The notes beneath the pieces are model-generated. The model was given only the letters and a program-made list of their open reading frames with translations, had not been told where the DNA came from and made no database searches. Position numbers and translations under genes: made by a program. From positions 1 to 64,000 of the forward strand of contig JAJFLU010000045.1 of assembly GCA_021772515.1 (NCBI GenBank): 64,000 bases of DNA, in the 5' to 3' direction. This DNA comes from Opitutales bacterium (GTDB taxonomy: Bacteria; Verrucomicrobiota; Verrucomicrobiia; Opitutales; UBA2987). Shown piece by piece: positions 16,906 through 26,800 of the stretch (position 1 is its first letter; each line of letters opens with the position of its first letter).

Positions 16906-17805
16906 CTTTAAAAGCTCTAGTTTTGGCATAGACTGGATAAGATAAGGCCTAAGCCTATGACCAGTCTTAATCAATTTTTAATTAATCGAACCGGGTAAAT
17001 CTTAATAGGGCGAAAGGTAGGGAGGTCAAGGCGATAATCAGACACGCGATTACCCTGGAAGTTGCCCGAAATGGGAAAATTTTTTTAACACATTGAACAA
17101 CAAACACCCCGCGCCTGGAAACGCGATTGTGACAACGGCGCCCATTCGCGGATGGGTTGAAAAATTTGAAGAAGCCCTCGCTTCATCCGCCTGTAGCGTC
17201 GAAATCTGCGATTTTACAAAACATTGGCATTTAAGTCGGGTTTTCATAATAGTGAACATAAAAACATAGTATACGAACGGACACAAGCTTTTTTTAAAAA
17301 AAGTTCATTATAATATTTCCTGTTAACTCATCCTTTCCATCAATCGGATAACGCTACACAAACGAGTCATTGCTCAAACCACGTCTTGAAACCCCATTTT
17401 CCCATATCCATTGACCATTTTCCACCCTCCCTCACCCCGTATCTCAAAACTCAGGTGGAATCGGCTGTCCCCAGCGCGTTTTTCTTGCGCTCATTCGCTG
17501 CCAATCCTCAAGTCCCCCACTAGGGAAACCTGTCTCCTGACACCCTCTTCACCCATCCTATCCTACATCAAGCATCTGGCATCACTCAACCATCCATCCC
17601 AAGTCCCGATTATGCGTCTTTTGAGTCTTTTGAACCAATACTGCACCGAAGTGACGTGTCGTGCCACTCGTTAGCGGCAAATCCTCTCAGTGGCCTTCGC
17701 CTATTCGTGAGAAACATTATTTATGCAATCCGAATCAACAAAGTTACCCCTTTACCTCTCCCCTTGATTTCATTTACAACCGCAAGATTCAAGCATTGAC
17801 CCTAT
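16906..17805. other. Long gap with no convincing gene
   Basis: Nearly 900 bases between the SurA-like gene and the first recognisable IS481 homology. Small ORFs (17050-17286 minus, 17411-17674 plus) show no family features. At 17286-17305 there is a perfect-looking A/T palindrome (GCTTTTTTTAAAAAAAG). The stretch from about 17400 may be degraded insertion-sequence DNA, but I could not assign it. A promoter for the SurA-like gene should lie near 16910-17000. Confidence 0.4.
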
Positions 17806-18269
17806 TAGTCTCCCTCGTGGCGGCCGATTTGCTCAACGACCGGGTGGTGCCCTGGTTTGAACAGCAAGGGCTGCCCTTGTTACGCATCCTGACCGACCGG
17901 GGGACCGAATACTGCGGCAACCGCGAGCATCACGAATACCAACTCTACCTGGCCATAGAGGACATCGATCACAGCAAAACGCGGGCCCGGCGGTCCCAAA
18001 GCAATAGCATCTGCGAACGCTTCCACAAAACGATACAACATGAGTTTTACAACATTGCCTTTCGCAAGAAAACCTATCACAGTGTGGAGGAACTGCAACA
18101 AGACCTCGATGGGTGGATAGACTACTACAACGAACAAAGGCCTCATTCGGGTCGATATTGCTACGGCAAAACGCCCCTGCAGACCTTTGCCGACTCAAGA
18201 CATCTAGCGGAAGAAAAAATGCTTGATAACCCTACAATCAACAACGCCCTGCAAACCGCTGTCAGTTAA
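17806..18269 (+). pseudogene. IS481-type transposase, 5'-truncated
   Basis: ORF 17661-18269 contains integrase-core homology only from about 17806 onward: AADLLNDRVVPWFEQQGLPL, RILTDRGTEYCG (second catalytic Asp), and NSICERFHKTIQHEFY (catalytic Glu). The end reads IDYYNEQRPHSGRY. The N-terminal helix-turn-helix domains and first catalytic Asp are missing, so it cannot be active. The residues before 17806 are unrelated sequence read in frame. It abuts an IS66 remnant. Confidence 0.82.
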
Positions 18270-18282
18270 CTCTAACTTGTCA

Positions 18283-18716
18283 GGTCAAGTTGCAGCAACG
18301 CAAAAAGCCCCGGCGTCGGTCCCTGCCCGATCATCTGGAGGTCGAAGAGATCATCATCGAACCCGCAGAGGTCAAAGCGCAACCGCAACAATGGCGCTGT
18401 ATCGACCAGGAGGTGACCGAGGAGCTGGATCTGGTTCCGGCCAAGTTTATCAAACGCCTTTACATCCGCAAAAAGTATGTCTCCAGGCAACGTCCCACCG
18501 AAGCGCCGGTGATCGGGCCTCTACCCTCGCGGCTGATCGAAAAGGGGATTCCCGGAGCGGGGCTGTTGGTGCACATTTTATTGAGCAAATATGCCGACCA
18601 CCTGCCGTTGTATCGGCAGCAACGCATTTACCGGGAACGCTACGGGGTGAAACTGGCCCGTCAGAGTATGCTCGGTTGGATGAACCAGGTGGCCGAATGG
18701 CTCAACTGGCGCCCAT
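18283..18716 (+). pseudogene. IS66 TnpC transposase, internal fragment
   Basis: The frame KLQQRKKPRRRSLPDHLEVEE, then CIDQEVTEELDLVPAKFIK and GIPGAGLLVHILLSKYADHLPLYRQ, then SMLGWMNQVAEWL, is the zinc-finger-to-central part of the IS66 TnpC transposase. Homology stops at about 18716. The ORF then runs into unrelated sequence to 18832. The N-terminus and the whole catalytic DDE region are missing. Together with the IS481 fragment it marks a site of repeated insertion and deletion. Confidence 0.82.
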
Positions 18717-18833
18717 CAATTGGAAACCCGCACCAGCCATCGAGGACACCACTCCACCCAGATAGCCAAGACCTCCCAATCCAACCAAAACACCCCCGTC
18801 AACAAGGCACTTCACCGACCGTTTACAATTGAA

Positions 18834-18940
18834 ATCTTCGTCTTCCTCCTTGTCTTTGTCTTCCTCTATTTTTGCGCAAGTGGTTGTTAATAAGAGAATA
18901 AGAACGAGGAGGATGAGCAAGACAAGAGGAAGATTTTTGA
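18834..18940. repeat. Purine/pyrimidine inverted repeat, copy 1
   Basis: A pyrimidine-rich arm (CTTCGTCTTCCTCCTTGTC) is followed by a loop of about 35 bases containing GTGGTTGTTAATAAG and then a complementary purine-rich arm (GAGCAAGACAAGAGGAAGA). A second copy with the same organisation and a similar loop is at 34255-34378. The minus-strand ORF 18702-18968 that covers it looks like a product of the repeat rather than a gene. Confidence 0.65.
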
Positions 18941-19041
18941 ATGGCGGACTGATATTATTGCCATTCACTTCCGACCGCCGTTGGCTGGACTTGACGTTGT
19001 GGTTGATTTAGGGCTTAATTATTGGTTTGGAAAATTTCCCC

Positions 19042-20853
19042 ATGGATGACGAACACAATCAGGAGGCTCCGGCCGAAAATAGTTCCGGTGAAGCGGATAG
19101 CGTCGCGGAACCGGCGCAAGTCGATCTAAGCGGCTTGCAGGGGTTTTCTATTGGTCCGAGTTGGGGCGATCCCGACTTTACCGAACGGCCAAAAAAGCTC
19201 ACGGAGATTCGCACGACCCGTGACCGGCGACCCGCTCAAAAAGGCCGTTCGAGTTTCCGTGACCGAGTGCGTCCCGACAGGCGTCCGGCCCGGCGTGAGG
19301 GAGCCCGTTCCGATGCGAGGCCCACAAGGCGGCATGAATACAGCGCGCCCTTCAAGCCGGTAATTGATGTCAGTTTTTATCCCGAAGACACTCCTTTTCG
19401 GGCTCTGTGCCAGGCTTTGAAACAATCTTGCCGGACCCATGAGCTATTTAGTATCGCCAGCCTGATCCTGGAAAAACCGGAGCGGCATGTCGTTGTCCTG
19501 CATCCACTTCCGGCGAGCGGTGACGGCCCGCGGGAGTTTTATATCTCGGTTCCCGATAAATTGCCTTTCGATTCCGAGGAGGAGGCCATTACCCATGTGA
19601 TGAAGGCGCATGTGGAACAGTTTTTCGACCTCGAAACGGTGGAAGTCGATCCTCCCAGAGGGGTTTTCAAGAGCGTAAACCGCTGCACCATAACGGGTGA
19701 TCTGCTCGGACCGCCGAATTTCCACCGCTACAGCCAGCTTGAGCAGATTCACCAGGCGACCCGTTTGCCAAAGATGAGTCTGGAGAAAATTCGATCCAAG
19801 ATCGAGACCGTGACTGAACCCGAGGCGATTGAAGAATGGCTCCAGAAAATGAAGACGCAGACCCGCTATATTCTCAAGGGTAAAAAGGAGGAAGGCAGTG
19901 AGGCGCACTTTTTTGAAACCGCCGAAAGCGCGTGGCGATACGTCCTCACGAATCAAAAGGATAAAGTGGTTGAAGCATCGATCACGGCGCGAATTCCCGG
20001 CAAACTTCTGGCTAATTTGCCTCCGGGGAGCAATATCCGGCGTTCCATCGAAGCGACTCTCGACGCGCAGCAGCGTTTTCCTCTCGTCACCGCCAATCAT
20101 CTGCGTGGCCGCCTTCGCCGTTTGCACTTTGCGGTCTATAAAAAAGGGTCCAAGGGCGTTTCTTTCGTTTGCTCGGTAAAGCGAAAAAGCCGTTCGACCA
20201 CTGACACCTTTGCCGAACCGGTGCTCGAGTTAATCGAATTTATCGAAAAGAACCCCGGCATCCATGTCTCGAAACTTGCTGAGGAATTTCTCGGCCATCC
20301 TCCAGAAAAAGACGGAGGTGAGTCGGGAGACAAAGCAAAACTCATTGAATTGGGCCAAAACCTGAGGTGGCTTGTGACCGAAGGCTATGTGGTGGAATAC
20401 GCCGATGGCAGTCTCAATGCCTCTCCGCCCCGGACACCGCCCAAACCCAAGGCGGCAGTTGCAGCAGTAGTTGTTCAAGAGCCAAAACCGGCGCCCGAAG
20501 CACAATCCGAAATTACGGAGGAAGTTGCCGAGGAGCCCACCGCCGAAGCGCCGGAACCCATTGTCGAAGAGCCGCAGCCAGCGGAAACGCCTGAGGAATC
20601 GCCGGAACCGGAGGAAGCTCCAGCGGAAGTGACTGAACCGGAGGCAGTCATTGAAGAGGATCAAAATTCACCTGTCGAGGAAAGCGTCGAAGAACCCGAT
20701 CCCAAGACCGTTTCCGAAGAGTTGGAATCGTCGGAAATTGAAGAGAAGATTGAGGCCATTTTGGAAGATGCTCCTATCGAGCCGAGCGAGGATGCTGAAG
20801 CGGTAGTTGACAGCGAGGAATCTCCGCCCGAAAGCCCGAAAGAGGAAGCCTAG
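19042..20853 (+). CDS. Conserved-looking protein of unknown function with acidic tail
   Basis: About 603 residues, no family recognised with certainty. Residues about 55-100 are Arg-rich and low-complexity (RDRRPAQKGRSSFRDRVRPD), suggesting nucleic-acid binding. Residues about 105-450 look globular, with alpha/beta content and a winged-helix-like segment (VLELIEFIEKNPGIHVSKLAEEFLG ... LRWLVTEGYVVEYADG). From about 475 the protein is a long Glu/Pro tail. No signal peptide or membrane segment is seen, so it is probably cytoplasmic. ATG 19042 is preferred over TTG 19027. It converges with tsaE with one base between stop codons. Confidence 0.8.
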   Translation: MDDEHNQEAPAENSSGEADSVAEPAQVDLSGLQGFSIGPSWGDPDFTERPKKLTEIRTTRDRRPAQKGRSSFRDRVRPDRRPARREGARSDARPTRRHEYSAPFKPVIDVSFYPEDTPFRALCQALKQSCRTHELFSIASLILEKPERHVVVLHPLPASGDGPREFYISVPDKLPFDSEEEAITHVMKAHVEQFFDLETVEVDPPRGVFKSVNRCTITGDLLGPPNFHRYSQLEQIHQATRLPKMSLEKIRSKIETVTEPEAIEEWLQKMKTQTRYILKGKKEEGSEAHFFETAESAWRYVLTNQKDKVVEASITARIPGKLLANLPPGSNIRRSIEATLDAQQRFPLVTANHLRGRLRRLHFAVYKKGSKGVSFVCSVKRKSRSTTDTFAEPVLELIEFIEKNPGIHVSKLAEEFLGHPPEKDGGESGDKAKLIELGQNLRWLVTEGYVVEYADGSLNASPPRTPPKPKAAVAAVVVQEPKPAPEAQSEITEEVAEEPTAEAPEPIVEEPQPAETPEESPEPEEAPAEVTEPEAVIEEDQNSPVEESVEEPDPKTVSEELESSEIEEKIEAILEDAPIEPSEDAEAVVDSEESPPESPKEEA

Positions 20854-20854
20854 C

Positions 20855-21292
20855 CTAGATTTCTTTTTGTTGGATGTGGTGTTGGTTTTCTGCGATCATG
20901 GTGAATTGCAGGGATTGGCGGTTTTTTGGTAGGTGGTGGCCGAGGTTTTGGGGCCATTCTATGGCGAGAAGGTAGGGGGAGATTAGAAATTCTTCGATTA
21001 AGAGCTCGTCGTATTGGGATTCGTTTTCCAGGCGGTAGGCGTCGAGGTGGAGGAGGTTTGTTTTGCCCCGGTAGAGGCGGTAAATGTTGTAGGTTGGGCT
21101 GGTGATGTCGTCGCTGATTCCCATGGCCCGGGCGAGACCGCGAACGAAGGTGGTTTTACCCGTGCCGAGGTCGCCGTAGAGGGCGATTGAGGTGTCTGGC
21201 GGCAGGGTTTGGGAAAAGGATGCCGCCAATTGCTCCGTTTCCTCGGCGGAATGCGTGATGATGCCGGTTTTAAGCTTTTCCGAAATGCTCAT
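20855..21292 (-). CDS. tsaE: tRNA threonylcarbamoyladenosine biosynthesis ATPase
   Basis: A 145-residue P-loop protein that drives turnover of the TsaB-TsaD-TsaE complex making t6A37 in tRNA. Walker A is YGDLGTGKTTF, and TSPTYNIYR and LLHLDAYRL are the family signatures. AIEWP marks the Walker B-side strand. It overlaps the 3' end of thiL by 23 bases, so the two are co-transcribed. Confidence 0.95.
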   Translation of the reverse strand: MSISEKLKTGIITHSAEETEQLAASFSQTLPPDTSIALYGDLGTGKTTFVRGLARAMGISDDITSPTYNIYRLYRGKTNLLHLDAYRLENESQYDELLIEEFLISPYLLAIEWPQNLGHHLPKNRQSLQFTMIAENQHHIQQKEI

Positions 21293-22265
21293 ATCCGCCC
21301 TCCAAATCGATGGCCTCGCCGGTTTTCAGATCGATAATTTTGCCCACCGGGACTTGGGTAACCTCTGATTTTGCGACCAGCTTGCCGATGCCTGTGAGGG
21401 GAGTTTTAAACTGCTGACTCCAATCGGCGATGAATTTTTCGAGATCGGTTTCCCCGTCGAGAGTAAACAGCAGTTCGTAGTCCTCGCCGTCTCCGAGGGC
21501 ATGATGCTGAGGGGATTTTTCGCTCGAAAGCGATAGTTGGCAGGCGGCGGCGCTGATGGGCAATAAATTCAGGTCAATCCCGGCCCGGCAATCCGAAGGG
21601 GCCAAATCGGGAAGGTCCTTGAGCAAGCCGTCGGTCACATCGATCATGCTGTGGACCTCTTTTCGGGTAGCCAGCCATTGGCCCTCGCGCAGGCGGGGTT
21701 GAAAATCGAGGTGTTTTCCCAAAAGGGAACCGCCAAGCTCACCCGTTACAAGGATGTGGTCGCCCAACTTTCCCCCGACGCGCAAAAGGGGATTTTCCGC
21801 GTAGCCGAGCAATGTCAGATGCCCTCCCAATGTGTTTTCAGTTTCGCATAAATCTCCACCGACCAGAGCGACTTCCCATTTTTCCGCCACCTCCCTGATA
21901 CCGTGGGTGAAATCCTGGAGCCAATCCAGTCGCAGGGTGGCCGGGAGCATCAAACCGAGGAGGGCGTGTTGGGGGGTTCCACCCATCGCGGCAATATCGC
22001 TGAGGTTTCGTTTGAGGAGCTTGGCCCCGACTTTCCTGGGGTGGGCCGAATCGTCAAAATGCTTTTGATAGACCAAGGCATCGACCGTCGCAAGTTGCTG
22101 TTGAGATGCGGCCTTCTTGTTTTTGGGAAGAACTGCGCAATCGTCACCCATGCCGAGGGGGGCGAGAGGGGCGGCGCTGCCCAGCCACTTTCGGATCTCT
22201 TTGAGCAGGGCGGACTCGCCAAGGCTGCCAACCGAATTGGCCTGAATATTGGTAAAAGGATGCAT
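21270..22265 (-). CDS. thiL: Thiamine-monophosphate kinase
   Basis: A 331-residue PurM/AIR-synthase-fold kinase making thiamine diphosphate from the monophosphate. Evidence includes the N-terminal GMGDDCAVLP, LVGGDLCETEN, ILVTGELGGSLLG, SMIDVTDGLLKDLPDLA and the C-terminal GDGEDYELLFT, all standard ThiL motifs. It overlaps tsaE downstream and sits 3 bases after the CPBP protease gene, forming a three-gene operon. No TPP riboswitch is visible upstream. Confidence 0.95.
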   Translation of the reverse strand: MHPFTNIQANSVGSLGESALLKEIRKWLGSAAPLAPLGMGDDCAVLPKNKKAASQQQLATVDALVYQKHFDDSAHPRKVGAKLLKRNLSDIAAMGGTPQHALLGLMLPATLRLDWLQDFTHGIREVAEKWEVALVGGDLCETENTLGGHLTLLGYAENPLLRVGGKLGDHILVTGELGGSLLGKHLDFQPRLREGQWLATRKEVHSMIDVTDGLLKDLPDLAPSDCRAGIDLNLLPISAAACQLSLSSEKSPQHHALGDGEDYELLFTLDGETDLEKFIADWSQQFKTPLTGIGKLVAKSEVTQVPVGKIIDLKTGEAIDLEGGYEHFGKA

Positions 22266-22268
22266 GTC

Positions 22269-23192
22269 CTAAAGAATCAGGTAAAAAAACAGGAGGACGA
22301 CTGCCGGTTCGCCATATCCGCCGTCCGGCGCCGGGTTAATATTCGAAATGAGCACGAGTGAATTGATGTTAAAAATGGCATGCAAAAATATGGGCGCCTT
22401 CAAGTTACCGGTCATCTCGTAGGCCAGGCAGAGGAAAATTCCCAGGACGATAAGTGAGGGAAAACTGATGAGGTTGAAGTGGATGGAAGCAAAAAGAAAT
22501 GCGCTGACAAGAACCGCCAAGGCCGGATTCATGCGGTGTTTCAGGAAGCGGTAAATGGCTCCCCGGAAGACAAGCTCCTCGACGATGGGAGCGGTCACAG
22601 TGGCCATAAGAATCAGAGAAATCCGAGCGATTGCGGGGATATTCCGGGTGAACTGATAAACCAGGTCCTGTGGATCTTGGGGTAGATCGAAGCCGATCCG
22701 GGCGAGTTGGTCGAGGATTGTTTGCCAGACAAAACCGACCAGAACGATGACCGGAAAAGCTGCCAGAAAGAGCAGTAAACCCACAGAAAGCGCCTTTAGG
22801 GCAGGCAGGTTACGGGCATTGATTTTATCGTGAAAAAGATCCGATTTATAGATAACATAATAGCCGAAAACCAAGATCATACCTCCCTGCATGGAGACTC
22901 CGCCCAAAATGATTCGCCAGGTGGCAGAGTTTTCATCACCACCACCGCCGAAGGGAGACAGCAGTAGGCTGGACACGACGACCGAGGCGAACATCAGCCA
23001 GAGAAACAGCCCAAAATCGAGCCAGGTAATCGTCCAGGGGCCCACCATGCCCCGGCGTTTTTCCTCGGGTTTTCTAAAATAGTAGGTGGGCAAAAAAATG
23101 AGGCATGCCAGGCCCACGAAAAGAAGGAAATTCACATAGTAGGAAGCCCAGGCGTTTTCCGCCAAAAAGACTAACTGCTGTTCATCGTTCAT
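22269..23192 (-). CDS. CPBP-family intramembrane metalloprotease
   Basis: A 307-residue membrane protein with about eight hydrophobic helices. The CPBP/CAAX-protease motifs are complete: EELVFRGAIYRFL (EExxxR), FLFASIHF (FxxxH) and FLHAIFNIN (HxxxN). Members process prenylated proteins in eukaryotes; bacterial roles include bacteriocin immunity and are often unknown. It heads the CPBP-thiL-tsaE operon; there is no obvious functional link to those two genes. Confidence 0.9.
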   Translation of the reverse strand: MNDEQQLVFLAENAWASYYVNFLLFVGLACLIFLPTYYFRKPEEKRRGMVGPWTITWLDFGLFLWLMFASVVVSSLLLSPFGGGGDENSATWRIILGGVSMQGGMILVFGYYVIYKSDLFHDKINARNLPALKALSVGLLLFLAAFPVIVLVGFVWQTILDQLARIGFDLPQDPQDLVYQFTRNIPAIARISLILMATVTAPIVEELVFRGAIYRFLKHRMNPALAVLVSAFLFASIHFNLISFPSLIVLGIFLCLAYEMTGNLKAPIFLHAIFNINSLVLISNINPAPDGGYGEPAVVLLFFYLIL

Positions 23193-23344
23193 GGGTTTGG
23201 GGTGGGTCGGACAATTTTGACCCTTAACTGCCGTAAAAAGTTAGAAAGGGCAACGGCATAAATACTCTTCATGGGGGGTGATATGAAACCTCTGAGGGCA
23301 ATTGGGCGTTGTATAGCAAAAGAATTGGCTGTATATTAGAATCT

Positions 23345-23695
23345 ATGACTGAAAATTACCCTCAATACTGTAAGGAACTAAAAGGCTTAATTGCGAAAAT
23401 GGGCGGAGCTTTGCCGGGAACGGTTTCCGGGTTTATGAAAATGCACGGGGCCGCTCTTGCCGATGGGGCGCTGGACGGAAAAACAAAGGAACTCCTCTGC
23501 CTGGGAATGGCCATTGCGACCCATTGCGAAGGCTGTATCGCTTTTCACACCAGCGACGCCCTGGGGAAAGGAGCCACGAGAGAGGAAATCATGGAAACCA
23601 TAGGAGTGGCAGTCCTGATGGGTGGAGGCCCCGCGCTTATGTATGGATGCGAGGCTCTGAAAGCCCTGGAACAGTTCGAGACTCAAAATAAATGA
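23345..23695 (+). CDS. AhpD/carboxymuconolactone-decarboxylase-like protein
   Basis: A 116-residue helical protein with the redox CxxC in HCEGCIAFHTSDALGKGAT, followed by EIMETIGVAVLMGGGPALMYG. This is the alkylhydroperoxidase D-like layout, so it probably acts in peroxide or thiol metabolism. The CxxCxxxH proton relay of AhpD is present. ATG 23345 is chosen over TTG 23309. Confidence 0.88.
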   Translation: MTENYPQYCKELKGLIAKMGGALPGTVSGFMKMHGAALADGALDGKTKELLCLGMAIATHCEGCIAFHTSDALGKGATREEIMETIGVAVLMGGGPALMYGCEALKALEQFETQNK

Positions 23696-23854
23696 GAAAA
23701 GAAAAGATGCTGCCAGCCCTTTTTTGGCCATCTTCGGGAATAATCCGGCAAGCCCTTTGACTCCTATACCAGCACCTGCAAATTATCTGCCTTCCCTTCA
23801 TTCTCCGGTTAGCAATATTCTGAATAGACCCCAGAAAAGGAAAAATTTCTTGAA

Positions 23855-26800
23855 ATGAACGAAAGTTTGCGACGGTCGATCATTACCTATTCGGGGGTAT
23901 TGCTACTCATGGCAATTCTCATTGTGGGCCTAAGGTTTTGGCTGCCTCCCCCCTCCCTTGTTTCGGATCAAAGAGAAACCGGGACCACCGAAATTGAAAA
24001 AACGCCTCAAGAGGAAAGGGAAAAGGAAACCGCTCCATCAACGGAGGAAGAATCGCAGCCAACGGCTATGGCTGATAATTTTGGGGTAGCAACCGGGCAG
24101 CCGCCCCAGCGAAAAGCGCGGGATCGGTTCATTGGCGCCAAAGTGCTGGCGGAAAAGAGTGGTCCTGTGAAAAATGGTGAGGTCTCGAGGGTTCGCCTGC
24201 TTCAGGTAAAAGAATTTGGCTCAACCATTCGGGTCGAAGAGAAGCTCAAAATCGACGCCGACGGGGGGCAAACTTTGACCAGCCAGCAAGCGATGGTTGC
24301 CGACCGGCTGCTCGTCCAACCTGTCGATGAGGCCGCCGCCGAAACCTTGGCGGTTCTGGCTGAGAAGGAAAATTTTACACTCATTGAGAATGGCCCCCAT
24401 TCTACGCTTCTGCGGTTAACCATACCGGGGGCGGATATCGACAGCATCCCGGCCATGTTGAAAATATTGGCCCCTCTGGTCGATCAGGGTTTGTTGATTG
24501 CGGAGCCCGATTACCTCATGTTTACATTTAAAACCCCGACCGACCCTTTTCTGGCCCGGCAAAGCGGCCTCGAACGAATGGAGGCCCCGGAAGCCTGGAA
24601 TATCAGCACGGGCTCCGCCGATGTGGTGATTGCAGTCATCGATACCGGAATGGATCTCGACCACCCCGATCTGGCAGGCAATCTTTGGACAAATACGCGG
24701 GAAATTGCCTCCAACGGGATAGATGATGACGGAAACGGGAAAATCGATGATGTAAACGGGTGGGATTTTTTTGGGATCAACGGTGATAACGAGGATAAAA
24801 CCCCCGAAGATCAGGACGATCATGGAACTCATGTTTCGGGTATTTTGGGAGCTTCGGGCAATAACGGCCTCGGCGTCACCGGAGTGAACTGGAATGTAAA
24901 AATAATACCTCTGCGGGTCGGGAACACTCTTTTTCCCGTTTCCAGTATCGAACCGGCCTTGAACTATGTTCAATTTCTCAAGCAGCATCGCGGTGTCAAC
25001 ATTGTGGCGACAAACAACTCCTATGGTTCCGAGAGTTTCAGCTCCATTATGCAAAGCGCCATCGCCCGACATCGAGCGGAGGATATTCTCTTTGTGGCGG
25101 CGGCGGGAAATGATGGGTTCAGCAACGATATTTCTCCACAATATCCAGCGGGATATAATCTCGATAATATTATCTCTGTGGCGGCTACGACGGGGGGAGA
25201 AAATCTGGCTTCGTTTTCAAATTTCGGTCGGAATTCGGTCGATTTGGGGGCTCCCGGCAGCCAGATTTACTCGAGCGTTCGCTTTGGCGGCTATGATTTT
25301 TTAAGCGGCACTTCGATGGCGGCGCCGCAGGTGACCGGCGCCGCCGGGCTCATCGGGACGTCCAATCCCGGTTTGGGTTATCTCGAAATCAAGGAATTGA
25401 TCCTTGGGACGGTCGATCCATTTGCCACCTTGCAGGGGACAACGATAACCGGTGGAAGGCTCAATCTCAGGAAGGCATTGGAGGCTTCGATCAATGTTAG
25501 CCCGGTTCGGCTAGTTGCTCTAAATACCCCTGTGGTTCATCTGGAGAACGCCGAAACGGGGCTATTGCTGGAAGCTCGTTTGGAGGAAGCCGGGCAAGGG
25601 GTTGAACAGGCCACCGGCACGCTTTCCTGGGAGGCTTTCCCGAATGACGCGGGAGTGATTTTGCAGACCTCGGGATTTCGGGGTGTGGCCGCCTATTTTC
25701 CGGACGATGGCGAATACCGGATACGCGCCACCTATCGGGAAGGTCTCGGTGAGGAAGGCCGGGAGGCATTTATCAGAGTTGGAAATGCGGATTTGCTCAT
25801 CAGTGGCTTAAAAGGCCATTGGGAATTTGAAGAAGGATCGGGAAATCTGGCCAGTGATTCCTCCGGAAACGGGCGAAACGGTTCGTTATCGGGGCCAACC
25901 TGGAGCGCCGGAATTATCGGTGGAGCGCTGAATTTTGACGGAAGCAATGATGGTCTGTCATTCAGCTACCCGACATTGGCCAACTATACGGTAACGGCGT
26001 GGGTGAAGGCGGATTCCGGTGGAAACAGCGTTTTTCCACGAATCATGAATACCCCGGAGTTCATTTTATACTGGGGGAGAAGGGATGATGGATTTGAGCC
26101 CGATCAGAAGACCGTCAAATTTGTGGCCGAGCGCTCGGTGGGTGTTGGAGGGGTCTGGAATACCACGGACAATGTTATTGGAGACGGCCAGTGGTTTCAC
26201 ATTGCCGCCACTCTCAATGCCTCTGCCGATTTTCCCGAACCTCGGATATATGTCGATGGCGTCAGCTTGGCCGTGGCCACACAGGAGCCGCCGCAGGGGT
26301 CGAGAACGGTTGCTTCGGGGACCGCCTATATCGGGGATAACGGCGATCCGGCACTTTCGCGCAATTGGGATGGGCTGATCGACGACATGCGCCTCTACGA
26401 CCGTATTTTGGCCCCCTCCGAAGTGGCCGCCCTGGCTGCGGGGTCATCATTTGCGACCATTCCCACCGTGAATGCCGGGATCGATCTTACGGCGATTGCC
26501 TCATCTGCTATCACAATCGAGGGCCAGGCGGATCCCGGTGTCTCGTTTCATTGGGAATGGGTGAGTGGCCCTGCTTCACCACAAATCATCGATCCTTTTT
26601 CGCTTCAGACCGATGTGGTTTTTCCGGTTGCGGGGGATTACCGTCTGCGCCTTGTGGCCGATGGCGGCTCGGCAATCGGGTTCGATGAAATACAGGTGTC
26701 GGTCACGGCTGGAGGCGGTGATCCTGGGCTCGATGTTTTTGGCGGGGCGCCTCTTGTCGACTTTCCCGGATGGCGGGCGTCGGATTGGTATCTCAATTAC

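Noticed and set aside
17050-17286. 78-residue minus-strand ORF
   Set aside because: No family features, no ribosome-binding site, composition like intergenic DNA.
18702-18968. 88-residue minus-strand ORF with a lipoprotein-like signal (LLTTTCAKIEEDKDKEED)
   Set aside because: It is the translation of the purine/pyrimidine palindrome plus IS debris; the charged and hydrophobic parts come from the repeat arms.
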